64,000 nt of DNA from Brachypodium distachyon. Taxonomy: Eukaryota > Streptophyta > Magnoliopsida > Poales > Poaceae. Positions 11,200-22,953 of the stretch are shown here, in pieces. The DNA is taken from assembly GCF_000005505.3 (NCBI RefSeq), contig NC_016131.3:66550355-66614354 (forward strand), written 5' to 3'. The notes below the pieces were generated by a model. It did not search any database. It was not told the DNA's origin and was given only the letters and a program-made list of their open reading frames with translations. The translations under genes were made by a program, and so were the position numbers. Position 1 is the first letter of the stretch. Every line of letters begins with the position of its first letter.

Positions 11200-12444
11200 A
11201 CGTGTGTTTTCACTTTCATTGCAGCCCGGACGTCTACGGCCCCTGAGTCCTCCCAGCCGTGCCTCCGCCTCCTCTCTCCCTTCTCTCTCCCTTCTCTCCG
11301 GCGACTGTGCCGGCCGAAGAGGATGGAGAGGGGGGCTGGGTTTGTTTTCTCCGGTGATATGTATATTAAAGTTGTTGTCTTAGGGACGTTTTCTATAGGA
11401 ACTTCGGCACCGGTTTTGAGACGCCGGTTGCTCGTCGGTCTGGTTGTTCTTGCTGTCGTCGTCTGCATCGTGTTTCTCCGTCTGCACGGCAACGGTTCGA
11501 CCTCCGATTTGGTTTTCTTTTTCAATAAAAGCCTCTGCCTAGATATGTATTCCTCTGCTGCCATGGATTTCATGGTTGCTGGCGCTGGATCTAAAGCCCT
11601 TCCCGTAGTATCCAAAATAAATCCCTATTTTTTTTTATCCTGTCGCTAGATTTGTTCTCCACAAATCTTTATTCCTGGCGAGTTTGTTCTGATCTTATCT
11701 CCATGACCACCTTGAAGATCTTGTGGGCTGGTTTGGAGTTGGGGCATGATTTCCTTTTGAATCTCTTGGCCCCTTCTCACTGCTACTTTGGTGATTCACC
11801 TCCTTACAATCACCTGCATCGAAGTAGGACTGGTTCTGGTCGTTGCATCTGTATTGTTGTTTGCCACTGCTCCTCTCAACCTCCTGCTTGGAGGCCCGCG
11901 TCGCGGCTTCGGGGCATGGTCTTCAACATACAAATTTGGCGGTTCCATATAGACCTTCGTCTGGTGGTTTCAGCCCGTTGCAGGGACCAACTTCGGTTTC
12001 CCTCGTCGTCTGAGCTTACTCATTATGGTCTCTTGACGTCGGAATCTCCTATTGTGGGTGCCATGGCTCGTTCTTCCCCAACATCTCTTGCCTTGGTTAC
12101 TCTGTTTGTTCCTCCGCGCTTGGAGGCAGGTGGTCGTCCAGAAGGTGCTTCATTTTGCCGGCGGCGACCAATTCTGCTGCTTGCCGACGATGAGTTCAGA
12201 AGCGGTCGGCAGCGAAACTTCCCGATGGATAGGTGGCCGGTACCCTCTACCGGCCTGAAAGCTCGAGGAGGTGTTCAAGACGCGCGGCGATCTGTCCTGC
12301 CGGTGTCTCTCCACGTGTTCGTGAGAGTCTTGTTTGTAATTTTTAATTTTCTCAGGGACCAGTTTGTACCTCGAGATGTAATCCTATGTAGGACTTTTGT
12401 CCTGCAGTTTTAATGAAGCAGGGCCTTTTTTTTTGAAAAAAAAA
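11200..12444 (+). mobile_element. Possible non-LTR-derived or retroposed sequence with 3' A-rich tail
   Basis: A GC-richer block ends with TTTTAATGAAGCAGGGCC, a T run and then a run of ten A (about 12403-12444), the layout of a polyadenylated retroposed sequence. The block holds a 253-codon frame (11652-12413) with no domain I recognise. No target duplication was found and the left boundary is a guess. It may equally be an unrelated transcribed region. Confidence 0.25.
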
Positions 12445-12655
12445 GCTGCGGTTAATTTTTCGCGTAATTTGTCCCGGTCGGCGCAGCACCCCATGTAACG
12501 TCGCCGGACTGAAACGTGCCGTGTTGCCGTTACCCTCACCCAGGTTAGCCTGACATCCGGTCACGGTACGGTAGCGGTGCTCGTTTCTTCATATCTATCC
12601 GTCCGTGTGGCCGTGTGGGCTTGAATAGTTGGATGATCTTGCAAACGCGTGTGTC

Positions 12656-12671
12656 CGTGTCAGCTGACACG
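12656..12671. repeat. Perfect 16-bp palindrome
   Basis: CGTGTCAGCTGACACG reads the same on both strands and contains TGTCA/TGACA half-sites of the kind bound by TALE homeodomain proteins. No gene start lies nearby, so a regulatory role is only a possibility. Confidence 0.3.
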
Positions 12672-13897
12672 AACGTGCGCCGACTCATCCACCTGCTCGT
12701 TGCTTGCCACGAGCGTTATCCAATCCACCGCGAATTCATGTGCCAATTGAAGAAGAAAAAAAGGGAGGCTTGAAGCCGATGAATTCCATCCTTTTTTTAA
12801 TTACTCCGTACCTTCTTTTTTTGGCTAAATCGTCCAAGGGAAACTCTCCTTGATTGACAGGTCAAGAAATTGATCCGTGGAGACATTAGTCACAGACCTC
12901 ACTTGTCTCAGCTTCCACGCACAAGATAACCTCCCATCACGGTTAAACAAAAAACGAATGAACAAGGTTAAGAACAATCCAACCAAGAGCACGAGTCCAA
13001 AATGTCGAGATCGTACACGCAAGTCGTGTCCACTTTGACGCAATCTCTCCAGCTTTTCCCTGCACTGCACAGCGGTACACTACAAACTTTGCGTGCACAT
13101 ACCCATCCTCGTCTCGCGCGTGCGTCCCGGTCAGCTTCGGTGCACGTCGCTCCAAACAAAATTTGTTCGTACGCACGCGCGGTACACCGTATACAACGGG
13201 AAGCTACCCACACGACGAAGGATGATACATCAGAACGCACACGTCAGGATGTGCACTAGGTGCTACAGAGATGGACGGCCCAACAACCCAACCGCGGGAT
13301 GGCTCGGCGCCCGGCAGAGTCTCCGGAACATCCTGATTCACCCGTTCCACTCGCATTCCTCTGGCCCTGATCCATTTCGTAGCTGGGGTCCGGTTTCAAA
13401 AAATAAACAAGTTTTTGGGGTGCTCTTGAATGTCTTCATCAGACTGGCGAGCAAAATCAGCACCAACTGCGATTGACCTGAGCTAGCTGCATGCGCCGAC
13501 ACACCCCAGCCGATCGATCGACCACCTGCTGCGATCCGGGGAATTAAAGCGGCAGATCGAGTCGAGTGCCGTCCGATAACTGGAGTCTGTACTAGTGGGG
13601 TTAGGCTCAGGATTCCTGCATTGCCGTTCTTAGTTTTTCGACGAACCGGCCGGCTGGCAGCACGTCCTGTGGCTGAGTGGCTCTACTGCATGCCTGTGCC
13701 GATTTCTGATGCTGGCAGTGATAAAGATGACGGGTCACACTGATCAATAAGTTGGTGACGTTTGACCGTGGCAGGTCGAGGTGGTGCCAGGTTCTGTCTT
13801 TGTGGATTTGTGATCCGTAATCGCGTAGGTGCGCCCTACCTGGGTTGTAGCCCTGGGTGATCGATCTTCTGTCTTGAGCCAATCTTACAATTTGCTA

Positions 13898-14012
13898 CTC
13901 ACTCCCTCCAACAAAAAATGTCTCAACTTTGATCACATGAATACATATATACACTAAGTTATATCTAGATATATCTAAATTTTAACAAACATCTTTTATT
14001 GGACGAAGAAAA
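13898..14012. mobile_element. Degenerate Stowaway MITE (115 bp)
   Basis: The left end CTCACTCCCTCCAACAAAAAATG pairs with CATCTTTTATTGGACGAAGAAAA at the right, with TA on both sides (13896-13897, 14013-14014). Both ends have lost several positions of the consensus, so this is an older copy of the family at 280, 1780 and 4975. Confidence 0.7.
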
Positions 14013-16392
14013 TACGAATGATTGAGAGTGAGGTGTGCTTCATCACCACCAATTAAAATATGTTCTGTGGAGGCACTCCCATCAACCATGAGTTTTTCTT
14101 ATTCCTGCGGGTACACCTGGATTCAGTGAAATACTTCGTTCGGAGAAATAAGTGAATCAGATTTGTTTAAATTCATATGTGTCTTAAAAAACTAGGTCTG
14201 CGGGAGGAAGAAACCATCCGGTATCGTTTGAAAGAAGAAGACGTTCTCACACAGGCCTATAAAATTCTCGAACCTCATGCCCCATCCATATACAACGTCA
14301 CGTGAGATCAAAGCCGGCCTAGCTTAGACCTGTGCTTTAGTATGAGACAGACGATTTTTTTAACCCTTCGGCCTGAAATTGAGACCCAATGGGGGTCTAA
14401 CCCAATACCAAAAGGGTGCTACTAAAACCTCTAACCATTACACTGAAACCTCATTCACATTCATATGTATCTTATTAGTATTGTAAATGTGTAAGAAAAT
14501 TTTCTTTTGCCCGTAGCAACAAATGAGTAGTCCAACCCAAGTAATAGTATCAGATTTTTTTAGCTATCGGGGTACACTAACCAACAAGTCTAATACCACA
14601 ACATGCGCCATGCCAATTTCGCATCAAGCACGAAGACTTATCGGCAAGTTTCATCCAGAAAAGGAATCTTGAGCCTTGGAATAATGTATATTTGAGAGTA
14701 GCAGTTGCCTCACAGGATTCTTGTGTGTGAAGCTGTGGCGCTACAAGAAACTTATGTTCAGCATCTTTGTTGGACAATGTTCAGGTAGAAACTTAGGTAC
14801 AGCGGTGGTCCAAATCCACAGTATTAGTGTTTTTATTTCTCTTGTCAACAAAAGTTTATAAAGTGCAAAAATACAAAGTTAGTCTCTTGCAATATTATTA
14901 GTAGCAACCTTTGCCTAAAAGTCTCCAAGTCCTTCCACAATTTCACCGACTCCCTCGACCCCCTTGCCACAAAGCCACAGACACCTTTTTTTCTCTCCGA
15001 CCTGACGAGACGAGCGCGGCAGCAATCTGACAGCCCCGCTCCTGTTTTCGCACGTTCTGTCATCGCCACATCATCATCATCTTCCATTCCACCGCCCCAA
15101 AACTAGCACTTTCTATCGTTGCCATTTCTTGCAAACCCCCTCCCAGAAGGATAAGAAGATCGAGATTCCACAGCACGGGGCAGCTAATAGCTAGTGCAGC
15201 ATATCATGCGTATCACTTTCTAGGCGCGCGGAGACGGGAAGCGACAACGCCGTTCTAGCTCGACCCGAGAGTCAGCAGACGCGGCACGTAGCTGGCTAGT
15301 GCTGTGTGCTGGTAAATTAAGATTTAGACAAGCGACAACGCCGGCGGCCGGTCACGACGACCCCTGTCTGTCGGTGTGGCGTCGAGTAGTTTATAGCCGG
15401 CTCATTTCTTTTTACTCTCTCTCTTTTGTTTTGTTTTGTGGTTCCTGCGAGCGAGGCCAATGCCAAGGATGTAGAGCGAGCGATCGAGCGGCAGGAGGTA
15501 GATACTATAGAGTATTAAACCTCGCTGCAGTAAGTAAATAAATCAAGCAAGCAAGGAAGATGTGGCATTACTCCCACACGGTCCACACACCCCGCCGGCC
15601 CATCCATGCCGTGTGTACCACCGAACCGTTCACGGCACCACCATTAACTACCACCACCAGCAAAGAGGAGTAATTCCTCGCCTCTCCGTCGATCCGAACC
15701 ATTTAACTTGGTTTTCATCGCGATCGCCATCGCGATCCCGCGGATGAGTGTCGCCGCCGTTGTTGCCGTCGCTTGCAAGCAGTAGCAATTAGCAAACCAA
15801 ACGCCGCGCGCGGCAGGGAGAAGGAGATCAGCTGTCAAGAGAGAGGGATCCGCACGGTTCACCCACCCACATTGCCGCGCGCAACCTTTTTAATCCCGGT
15901 GGCAGGAGGAGGAAGAGGGGCACGGCACCACCACCAGCAGCAGCAGCAGCACCGCATCCACGCAGGAAACAAACAAAGGGATCGAGAAAGCGAGGTGTTT
16001 CCGTTTGTGCGCGGGCGAGAAAGGGTATTAAACTAGTTGTGCGCGCTCTGCTCCGTTCCGCCGACGACCCCTCCCCTGCAATCAAATCCCATTTTCTCGT
16101 CGACAAAGCCAGCCACACACCGAGCGAGGCACCGAGCTAGCTTAGCTGAGCAAAGCTACCTCTGAAGATTTAATTTCTTTTCATTTATGCTCACCTCCCC
16201 TCCACCCCCCACCGAGCAACTCCTCCCTGCTCCTGCTCGACGTCCTCACTCCACTACTACTGCTCGCCGCGCTAGCTTTGCTAGTACACCGAACGCCATA
16301 ATCGCGTAAAAGAAGCTAGCCGCCGCCGCTGTTGCTGTTGTTTCTTCCCGTACGTACGTGCAAACGTGCGTGCGTCTCCTGCGAGGGCGGCA

Positions 16393-19300
16393 ATGGCAGC
16401 CGTCGGCTGCAGGCAGCTGCTGCTCCCCGTCTTGGTCGTGCTGCTCTGCTTGGCGGGGGCGTCGTCGGCGACCAACGTGACGTACGACCACCGCGCGCTG
16501 GTCATCGACGGCGTGCGCCGCGTGCTCGTCTCCGGCTCCATCCACTACCCGCGGAGCACGCCCGACGTACGTCCACGCCGTTCCTTTCTCTCTGTCTTCC
16601 CACGTACTCTGCTTTTGCTTTCCGGCCATCCTCCTCTGTTTCTCTTTGGTGCGTGGTCCGAGCTGATGGCACTGACGTCAAAGCCATGGACGCGGCGGCT
16701 GTTGCTTGTTTGCAGATGTGGCCGGGGCTGATGCAGAAGGCCAAGGACGGCGGCCTGGACGTCGTCGAGACGTACGTCTTCTGGGACATCCACGAGCCCG
16801 TACAGGGACAGGCACGTTCTCCGCTCCATACCGGCCATCAAACCCCTTTTTTTCTCTCTATCACTCGTTAATATTCCCTACTAGTGTATCATACCTTTTT
16901 TTTTTGTTTTCTCATCATCTCCTCCTGGTCGTCATGTGTCAAAGGCCGGGTTTGCTTCCTCTGCACCCCATGCTTTATTCTCCTCACTCACTCCCGGTCT
17001 CTTTTATTTACTTAGTATTATGAACTTAGAGAACTAGCAACGTTTACTCTTAAAAAAATGTTACCAAGTTTGCATCATGCCGATATCTATGGCTGTCACG
17101 AAATCAAGGAATAATTCCTTTCTGACGAGTAAAAAGAACTGCCACGTGACAGTACGACTTCGAGGGCAGGAAGGACCTGGTGAGGTTCGTGAAGGCCGCC
17201 GCCGACACCGGCCTCTACGTGCACCTCAGGATCGGCCCCTACGTCTGCGCCGAGTGGAACTACGGGTCAGCCTCCTCCTGGCTCTGCATTTTTACCTTCT
17301 GCAACCTCCGTTTCAGTTTTGTCAGTAGGATTGTACCCCGCTCGAGCTGATGTGCCCCGTTGTTAATTTGTAACCGCAGAGGCTTCCCGCTATGGCTGCA
17401 CTTCATCCCGGGGATCAAGTTCCGCACCGACAACGAGCCTTTCAAGGTAAACATGATGAGCTGTGAAGTGGGACGGACTGTGGGAGCACTTGAGCAGCGT
17501 GCAATGCAGCTTGATCGATTAACATGTGGATAATTCGGTGGTATCATTGCGTGTGTGTGCAGACGGAGATGCAGCGGTTCACGGAGAAGGTGGTGGCCAC
17601 GATGAAAGGGGCGGGGCTGTACGCGTCGCAGGGAGGCCCCATCATCCTGTCGCAGATCGAGAACGAGTACGGCAACATCGACTCGGCCTACGGGGCGGCG
17701 GGCAAGTCCTACATCCGGTGGGCGGCCGGGATGGCCGTGGCCCTCGACACCGGCGTGCCCTGGGTCATGTGCCAGCAGGCCGACGCGCCCGACCCCCTCG
17801 TAAGTCCTTTCCCAATTCCTTGGTGGCCCGATCATGGATGGATTATGGATACCGCGACGGCATGCAACGTGAATGGCTGAACGGTTTCCGTTCCTTTCGT
17901 TTTTGGGGGGGATGCGGCGCAGATCAACACGTGCAACGGGTTCTACTGCGACCAGTTCACCCCGAACTCCAACAGCAAGCCCAAGCTGTGGACCGAGAAC
18001 TGGAGCGGCTGGTTCCTCTCCTTCGGCGGCGCCGTGCCGTACCGCCCCACCGAGGACCTCGCCTTCGCCGTCGCGCGCTTCTACCAGCGGGGCGGCACCT
18101 TGCAGAACTACTACATGGTACTATATATGGCTATATGCTGCTAAATGCTAATGCCGCACTTATGTCCGTGGTGGGTTGCCTGCTTAACTAACTCTTGGTC
18201 GTTGTTGGCAGTATCACGGAGGGACCAACTTCGGCCGCAGCTCGGGAGGGCCATTCATCTCCACGAGCTACGACTACGACGCCCCCATCGATGAGTATGG
18301 TGAGCGAATATCTTCTTGAGCTGACCGTGCTGCCTAGTGCTCTTTTTTGAATGTCTCATGACCTGTATGTGGCTCTCTCATGGAAGCGGAGAGGTCTGAC
18401 GATGATCATTGGCATTGTCATGTTAGAATGGATAAGGACAGTTTTTTTCTTTAAAATTTAAGTGATCTGAGTTTTTTTTTTACCTTTTTGCAATGTGTGA
18501 TTCAGGGCTAGTGAGGCAGCCCAAGTGGGGCCACCTGAAGGATGTGCATAAAGCAATAAAGCAGTGCGAACCTGCACTCATAGCAACTGATCCATCATAC
18601 ATGTCCATGGGTCAAAATGCTGAGGTATATGATCCGCTTTTCCAAAAGCAGGTTTTATTTAAAGAACCAATATTGATAAATCAATCTTTCTTCGAGTATG
18701 CGTGATGATGATATCTGCATTCTTCTGGCTTCAGGCGCACGTATACAAGGCTGGTTCAGTATGCGCAGCATTCCTCGCCAACATGGACACTCAATCTGAC
18801 AAAACTGTCACATTCAATGGCAACGCATATAAACTCCCTGCGTGGTCTGTCAGCATCCTTCCTGACTGCAAGAACGTGGTACTGAACACAGCTCAGGTAC
18901 GTGCATTCCTTTCGTTAAAACAAGAGCGACCCGCATTTGTGGAAAAAACATTAACCTCCGATCTGATTCTGATACACGTCTCTTGGCAGATCAATTCTCA
19001 GACAACAACTTCAGAAATGAGAAGCCTAGGGTCCAGCACTAAAGCGTCTGATGGTTCGTCCATCGAGACAGAGCTAGCTTTGTCTGGCTGGAGCTACGCC
19101 ATAGAACCTGTTGGTATCACAACGGAGAATGCCTTGACAAAACCTGGACTGATGGAGCAGATAAACACCACCGCAGATGCCAGCGATTTCCTGTGGTACT
19201 CAACAAGGTACAGGATCGCACGCCTGGCTGTAATGTGCCACATAGTAATTGGTGAACTGGCAGTAACCAGTTTACTCACTGGTTTCTACTTTGTGCAGCG

Positions 19301-21443
19301 TTGTTGTTAAAGGTGGGGAACCGTATCTTAATGGCAGTCAGTCCAATCTGCTTGTTAACTCACTTGGACATGTTCTTCAGGCCTACATCAATGGCAAATT
19401 TGCAGGTAATAGGACAGTGCAAACTCCTTAAGATTACATTTGAATCATCATGTTAATTCTGAACAGTCATCTTCCATGCATAAGGTGTATTTGTGTATTG
19501 AAACACAACTGTTGAAATCTTACCAGGCAGCGCCAAGGGCAGTGCTACTAGCTCCCTCATCTCGTTGCAAACACCAATTACACTTGTGCCTGGGAAGAAT
19601 AAAATAGATCTCCTGAGTGGAACAGTTGGGCTGTCGGTAAGTCAATATCCACTCTGCTCCATTTTGATGTCCGTCTCTACTTAGTCATCTTAGATTAAGT
19701 ATTCAAAAAAACAAGACTACATCTAATACCCAATTATTAACATTACTCTTCCTCAACTCCACTGGTACTTCAGAACTATGGTGCATTCTTTGACCTAGTT
19801 GGTGCTGGAATTACCGGTCCAGTAAAGCTGAGTGGACCAAAAGGAGTGCTCGATCTATCTTCTACAGATTGGACATACCAGGTGTGTACACTCCAGTAAT
19901 ATACTGTCTCTGCGTTAAATAACTATTGGCAAATATTGTTGGTTTTCCTTGTCATAATACTTTTTTTCTCCAGGTAGGACTCAGAGGAGAAGGCTTGCAT
20001 CTATATAATCCTTCAGAGGCCTCCCCAGAATGGGTATCGGACAAAGCTTACCCAACCAATCAACCATTGATCTGGTACAAGGTCAGTCTAATCCTCTAAT
20101 CCAGGAACTATGCTACCTGCAGCATTTGGAGTTAATGTACTAACTCTAATGCTCCAAATGCAGAGCAAATTTACAACTCCTGCAGGTGATGATCCTGTTG
20201 CCATAGACTTCACGGGAATGGGAAAAGGTGAGGCGTGGGTGAACGGGCAGAGCATTGGTCGCTACTGGCCAACAAATCTCGCTCCACAAAGCGGCTGTGT
20301 TAATTCATGCAACTACAGAGGACCTTACAGTTCGAGCAAATGCCTAAAGAAATGTGGGCAGCCATCACAGACTCTGTAAGAATCCTCTCCAAGAAACTCA
20401 TACTATGTTTCGATCCCTACAGAGTGACAGTACCTATTCTGATAATTTTATATGTTCTTATATGAAAAGGTTTAAGCACTCTTTCAGAGAGATGCTGCAT
20501 TTAGGTGTTCACGACATTTATTTACTCCTATAAAAGACTCAATCTGCAGTAGCGGTCTGTCATTCCGGACTGCATCACCTTTTGACTCACATGCTGATTT
20601 GACACATTGAAATGAGAATGAATATGGATTGATAGAATAAGATAATAGATAGTGATAGCACACTAATCTCTTTAAACATGTACTTTTAGTCCATCACAAC
20701 GTACGGGCATTGTGCTAGTATTCTTTATTTTGAGATCAAAGTACTTCCATACTGATCGCTTGCTAGTACTAAAAAAATGAAGGCCAGATAGTTTCGGCAT
20801 TAAATTTATGACAGCCATAACACTGAAAAATATAGTTCTTTATTCATGGTGCAAGAAATGCATGAACTGCTAGAATTGAATGACTAATTCAGTTTCATAC
20901 CTTCTTAAACAGGTATCATGTACCCCGTTCGTTTCTCCAACCAGGCAGCAATGATATAGTCCTTTTTGAGCAGTTTGGTGGTGACCCGAGCAAGATATCA
21001 TTTACGACGAAACAGACAGCAAGTGTGTGTGCACACGTGTCTGAGGATCATCCCGACCAAATTGATAGCTGGATCTCTCCCCAGCAGAAGGTGCAGAGAT
21101 CTGGGCCAGCACTTCGTCTGGAATGTCCCAAAGCAGGCCAAGTCATCAGCAGCATCAAGTTTGCAAGCTTCGGGACACCAAGTGGCACCTGTGGTAACTA
21201 CAACCATGGTGAATGCAGCAGCCCTCAAGCTCTTGCAGTTGCCCAGGAGGTAAATTAAATTTGTTCCACTTTCACACTTGCCATGTCCATGTATTGTTTT
21301 TCTTACGACGTGCTGACAATGTTGAAACTCTGCAGGCCTGCATCGGTGTGAGCAGTTGCAGTGTGCCGGTGTCAACGAAGAACTTTGGAGATCCATGCAC
21401 AGGAGTCACAAAAAGCCTTGTGGTCGAAGCTGCATGCTCATGA
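16393..21443 (+). CDS. BGAL6: Secreted beta-galactosidase, GH35 family, with C-terminal lectin domain
   Basis: The protein has 852 residues and 17 exons: 16393-16566, 16716-16811, 17153-17265, 17380-17446, 17563-17799, 17923-18117, 18212-18299, 18506-18624, 18735-18896, 18990-19207, 19299-19405, 19527-19636, 19774-19881, 19974-20081, 20164-20375, 20913-21249 and 21336-21443. The frame is continuous throughout. Residues 1-26 form a signal peptide, so the enzyme enters the apoplast or vacuole and trims terminal beta-galactose from cell-wall galactans and glycans. The GH35 signature [14 protein letters not shown] is at 174-187 with the acid/base Glu185. The nucleophile Glu254 is in WTENWSGWF. 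An SUEL-type galactose-binding domain with its cysteines fills about 767-852. Length and layout match rice BGAL6 as I remember it. Exon 2 appears to end at a GC donor; a GT donor 12 bases earlier would drop four residues. Confidence 0.95.
16812..17152 (+). other. Probable GC-AG intron 2 of the beta-galactosidase gene
   Basis: After the codons for VQGQ the sequence reads CAG/GCACGT, a GC donor, and the acceptor GTGACAG/TACGAC is at 17152. An in-frame GT donor (GAGCCC/GTACAG) exists at 16800 but would remove VQGQ, a stretch that is conserved in relatives as far as I recall. The GC donor is therefore the better model. Confidence 0.65.
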
Positions 21444-22953
21444 CATGTTTGATAAATGTTGTTAGTAGGAAGTAAAAAGCAGATCTGGGGGGGTGAAACT
21501 AGAAACCTACTCCGTGTAGACAAACAGGCAAGAAAGAATAATTGTTCGAGAAATGCTTGTGAAATGGAATAAAATGTTCCCAAAATCTATTGGAGCAATG
21601 CAAGCTATTAAATTGTATGCTTGGAGCTAGTTGTAATTGTTAGCATGACAAATCTATACATATTGATAGGGTATTCTTTTGCAATTTTCAAGATTTAATT
21701 TTTAATTCAATCAACACAAGCACACCCTTGTTGAAACGTAAAGTTTTGTCAAGCGGAGAGGTAACACCTGATACACTAGCTAATGGGTGTAGAAAAGCAT
21801 CTGATACTCTTTAAGTCTAAATACACAGTCCTCATGCTTGCAGATGTAACTGGAACTGCCGATTAGATTGTCCTGCTGTGAGATACAGCTGAAGAGTGCG
21901 CCTAGTTGAAGGCCTGAAACTCTTCAGACCCAGGTGACTCTGCGGCATCATGGACCCTCTGTAGGTCCGATCTTCATGATCGGCTGGATGAACAGACCGT
22001 TTCACAGGTAGATGGAGCATGTAGCAAAACCAGGACGGTAACCCATATCACGTTTCAAATCCCAATGGTGCAAGAACAGAGAGATGAGACAGCAAGTTTT
22101 GACAAACAAAAAGTACTCAAGAAGTCCCTGCCCTAATAAATCATCAATCAATCACGGACAGACGGTTAGAATCAAACAGAGCAAACACCACAGGCTTGGC
22201 TCGTAATTTTCCTGTTAATTTTTTTTCCTACGAAGCATAACAGAAAGTTAGCGAGCCACAGGTCCTGCCTTGCAGCTGTAGGCTGATATTGACTTGCTAC
22301 TCGTGTAAAATAGGCAGCAAGCGACTAATGGTACTACTGTCCACTGGACGTGAGGAAGTGAAGCTTCTATGATTACTGAAATATACCTGTAACTTATACC
22401 TGAACAATAACAAGCTGACACTTTAAGCAGCAGACACAAGATAACACAGCTACAGCTACAACGAATAAGAGCCAAAGGAACCAACCTGCAAGATAGCTTG
22501 CGAGTAGGTTACCACGTTGCAATTATCATAACACTAGAACTTCAATCTTGCATTGTATTTCCAGATAAGCTATCAGTTAAAAGTTGACATGTGTCAGTCA
22601 AACATATGAGAAGCACAAAGCATGCAATGCAACCAACAGCTCAAGCCAGAGACATGCAAAATCAAGCTGTGCAATTAGAGGCGTCACACTTCAAATTACC
22701 AGATGCCCAGGAAAATTATTACTATCTATCAACAATATGCACAGAACAATGCCATTAAAGTACCTTGCTACAACTGCCAAACAGAAGAAGAAAAATGGTC
22801 AAAAGGAGCTACCAGCAGTCAATGATTCAACTGCAATTAGTACAAACTAGTGATTAGTTGTACTGCCTGCTCTAAGAACATACATATGAACATACAACAA
22901 GGTTGGTTGTGTCCTCCTCTAAACACAAAATGTTACAGGGGTAAACAATTAAA
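21444..22953. other. Convergent intergenic region between the beta-galactosidase and FRS genes
   Basis: The two genes point toward each other here. AATAAA at 21568-21573 on the plus strand is a likely poly(A) signal for the beta-galactosidase transcript. Open frames are short and show nothing recognisable. Part of 22050-22953 may be 3' untranslated sequence of the FRS gene on the minus strand, possibly spliced, but no site is decisive. Confidence 0.5.

Larger units (their letters stand above)
9527..16392. other. 6.9 kb between the CPP1-like gene and the beta-galactosidase gene
   Basis: The first few hundred bases are probably the 3' untranslated region of the CPP1-like gene. I see no conserved protein in the rest. 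Open frames at 10475-11165, 11652-12413 and 13093-13476 show no recognisable domain. A possible non-LTR-derived sequence (about 11200-12444) and one Stowaway (13898-14012) are listed separately. From about 15200 onward the DNA becomes GC- and CT-rich, which is probably the promoter and leader of the beta-galactosidase gene. Confidence 0.6.

Noticed and set aside
11652..12413. A 253-codon open frame on the plus strand
   Set aside because: There is no domain, and the frame runs into an A-rich tail typical of retroposed non-coding DNA.
17260..17835. A 191-codon frame antisense to beta-galactosidase exons
   Set aside because: It crosses exon and intron DNA of a well-supported gene on the other strand.
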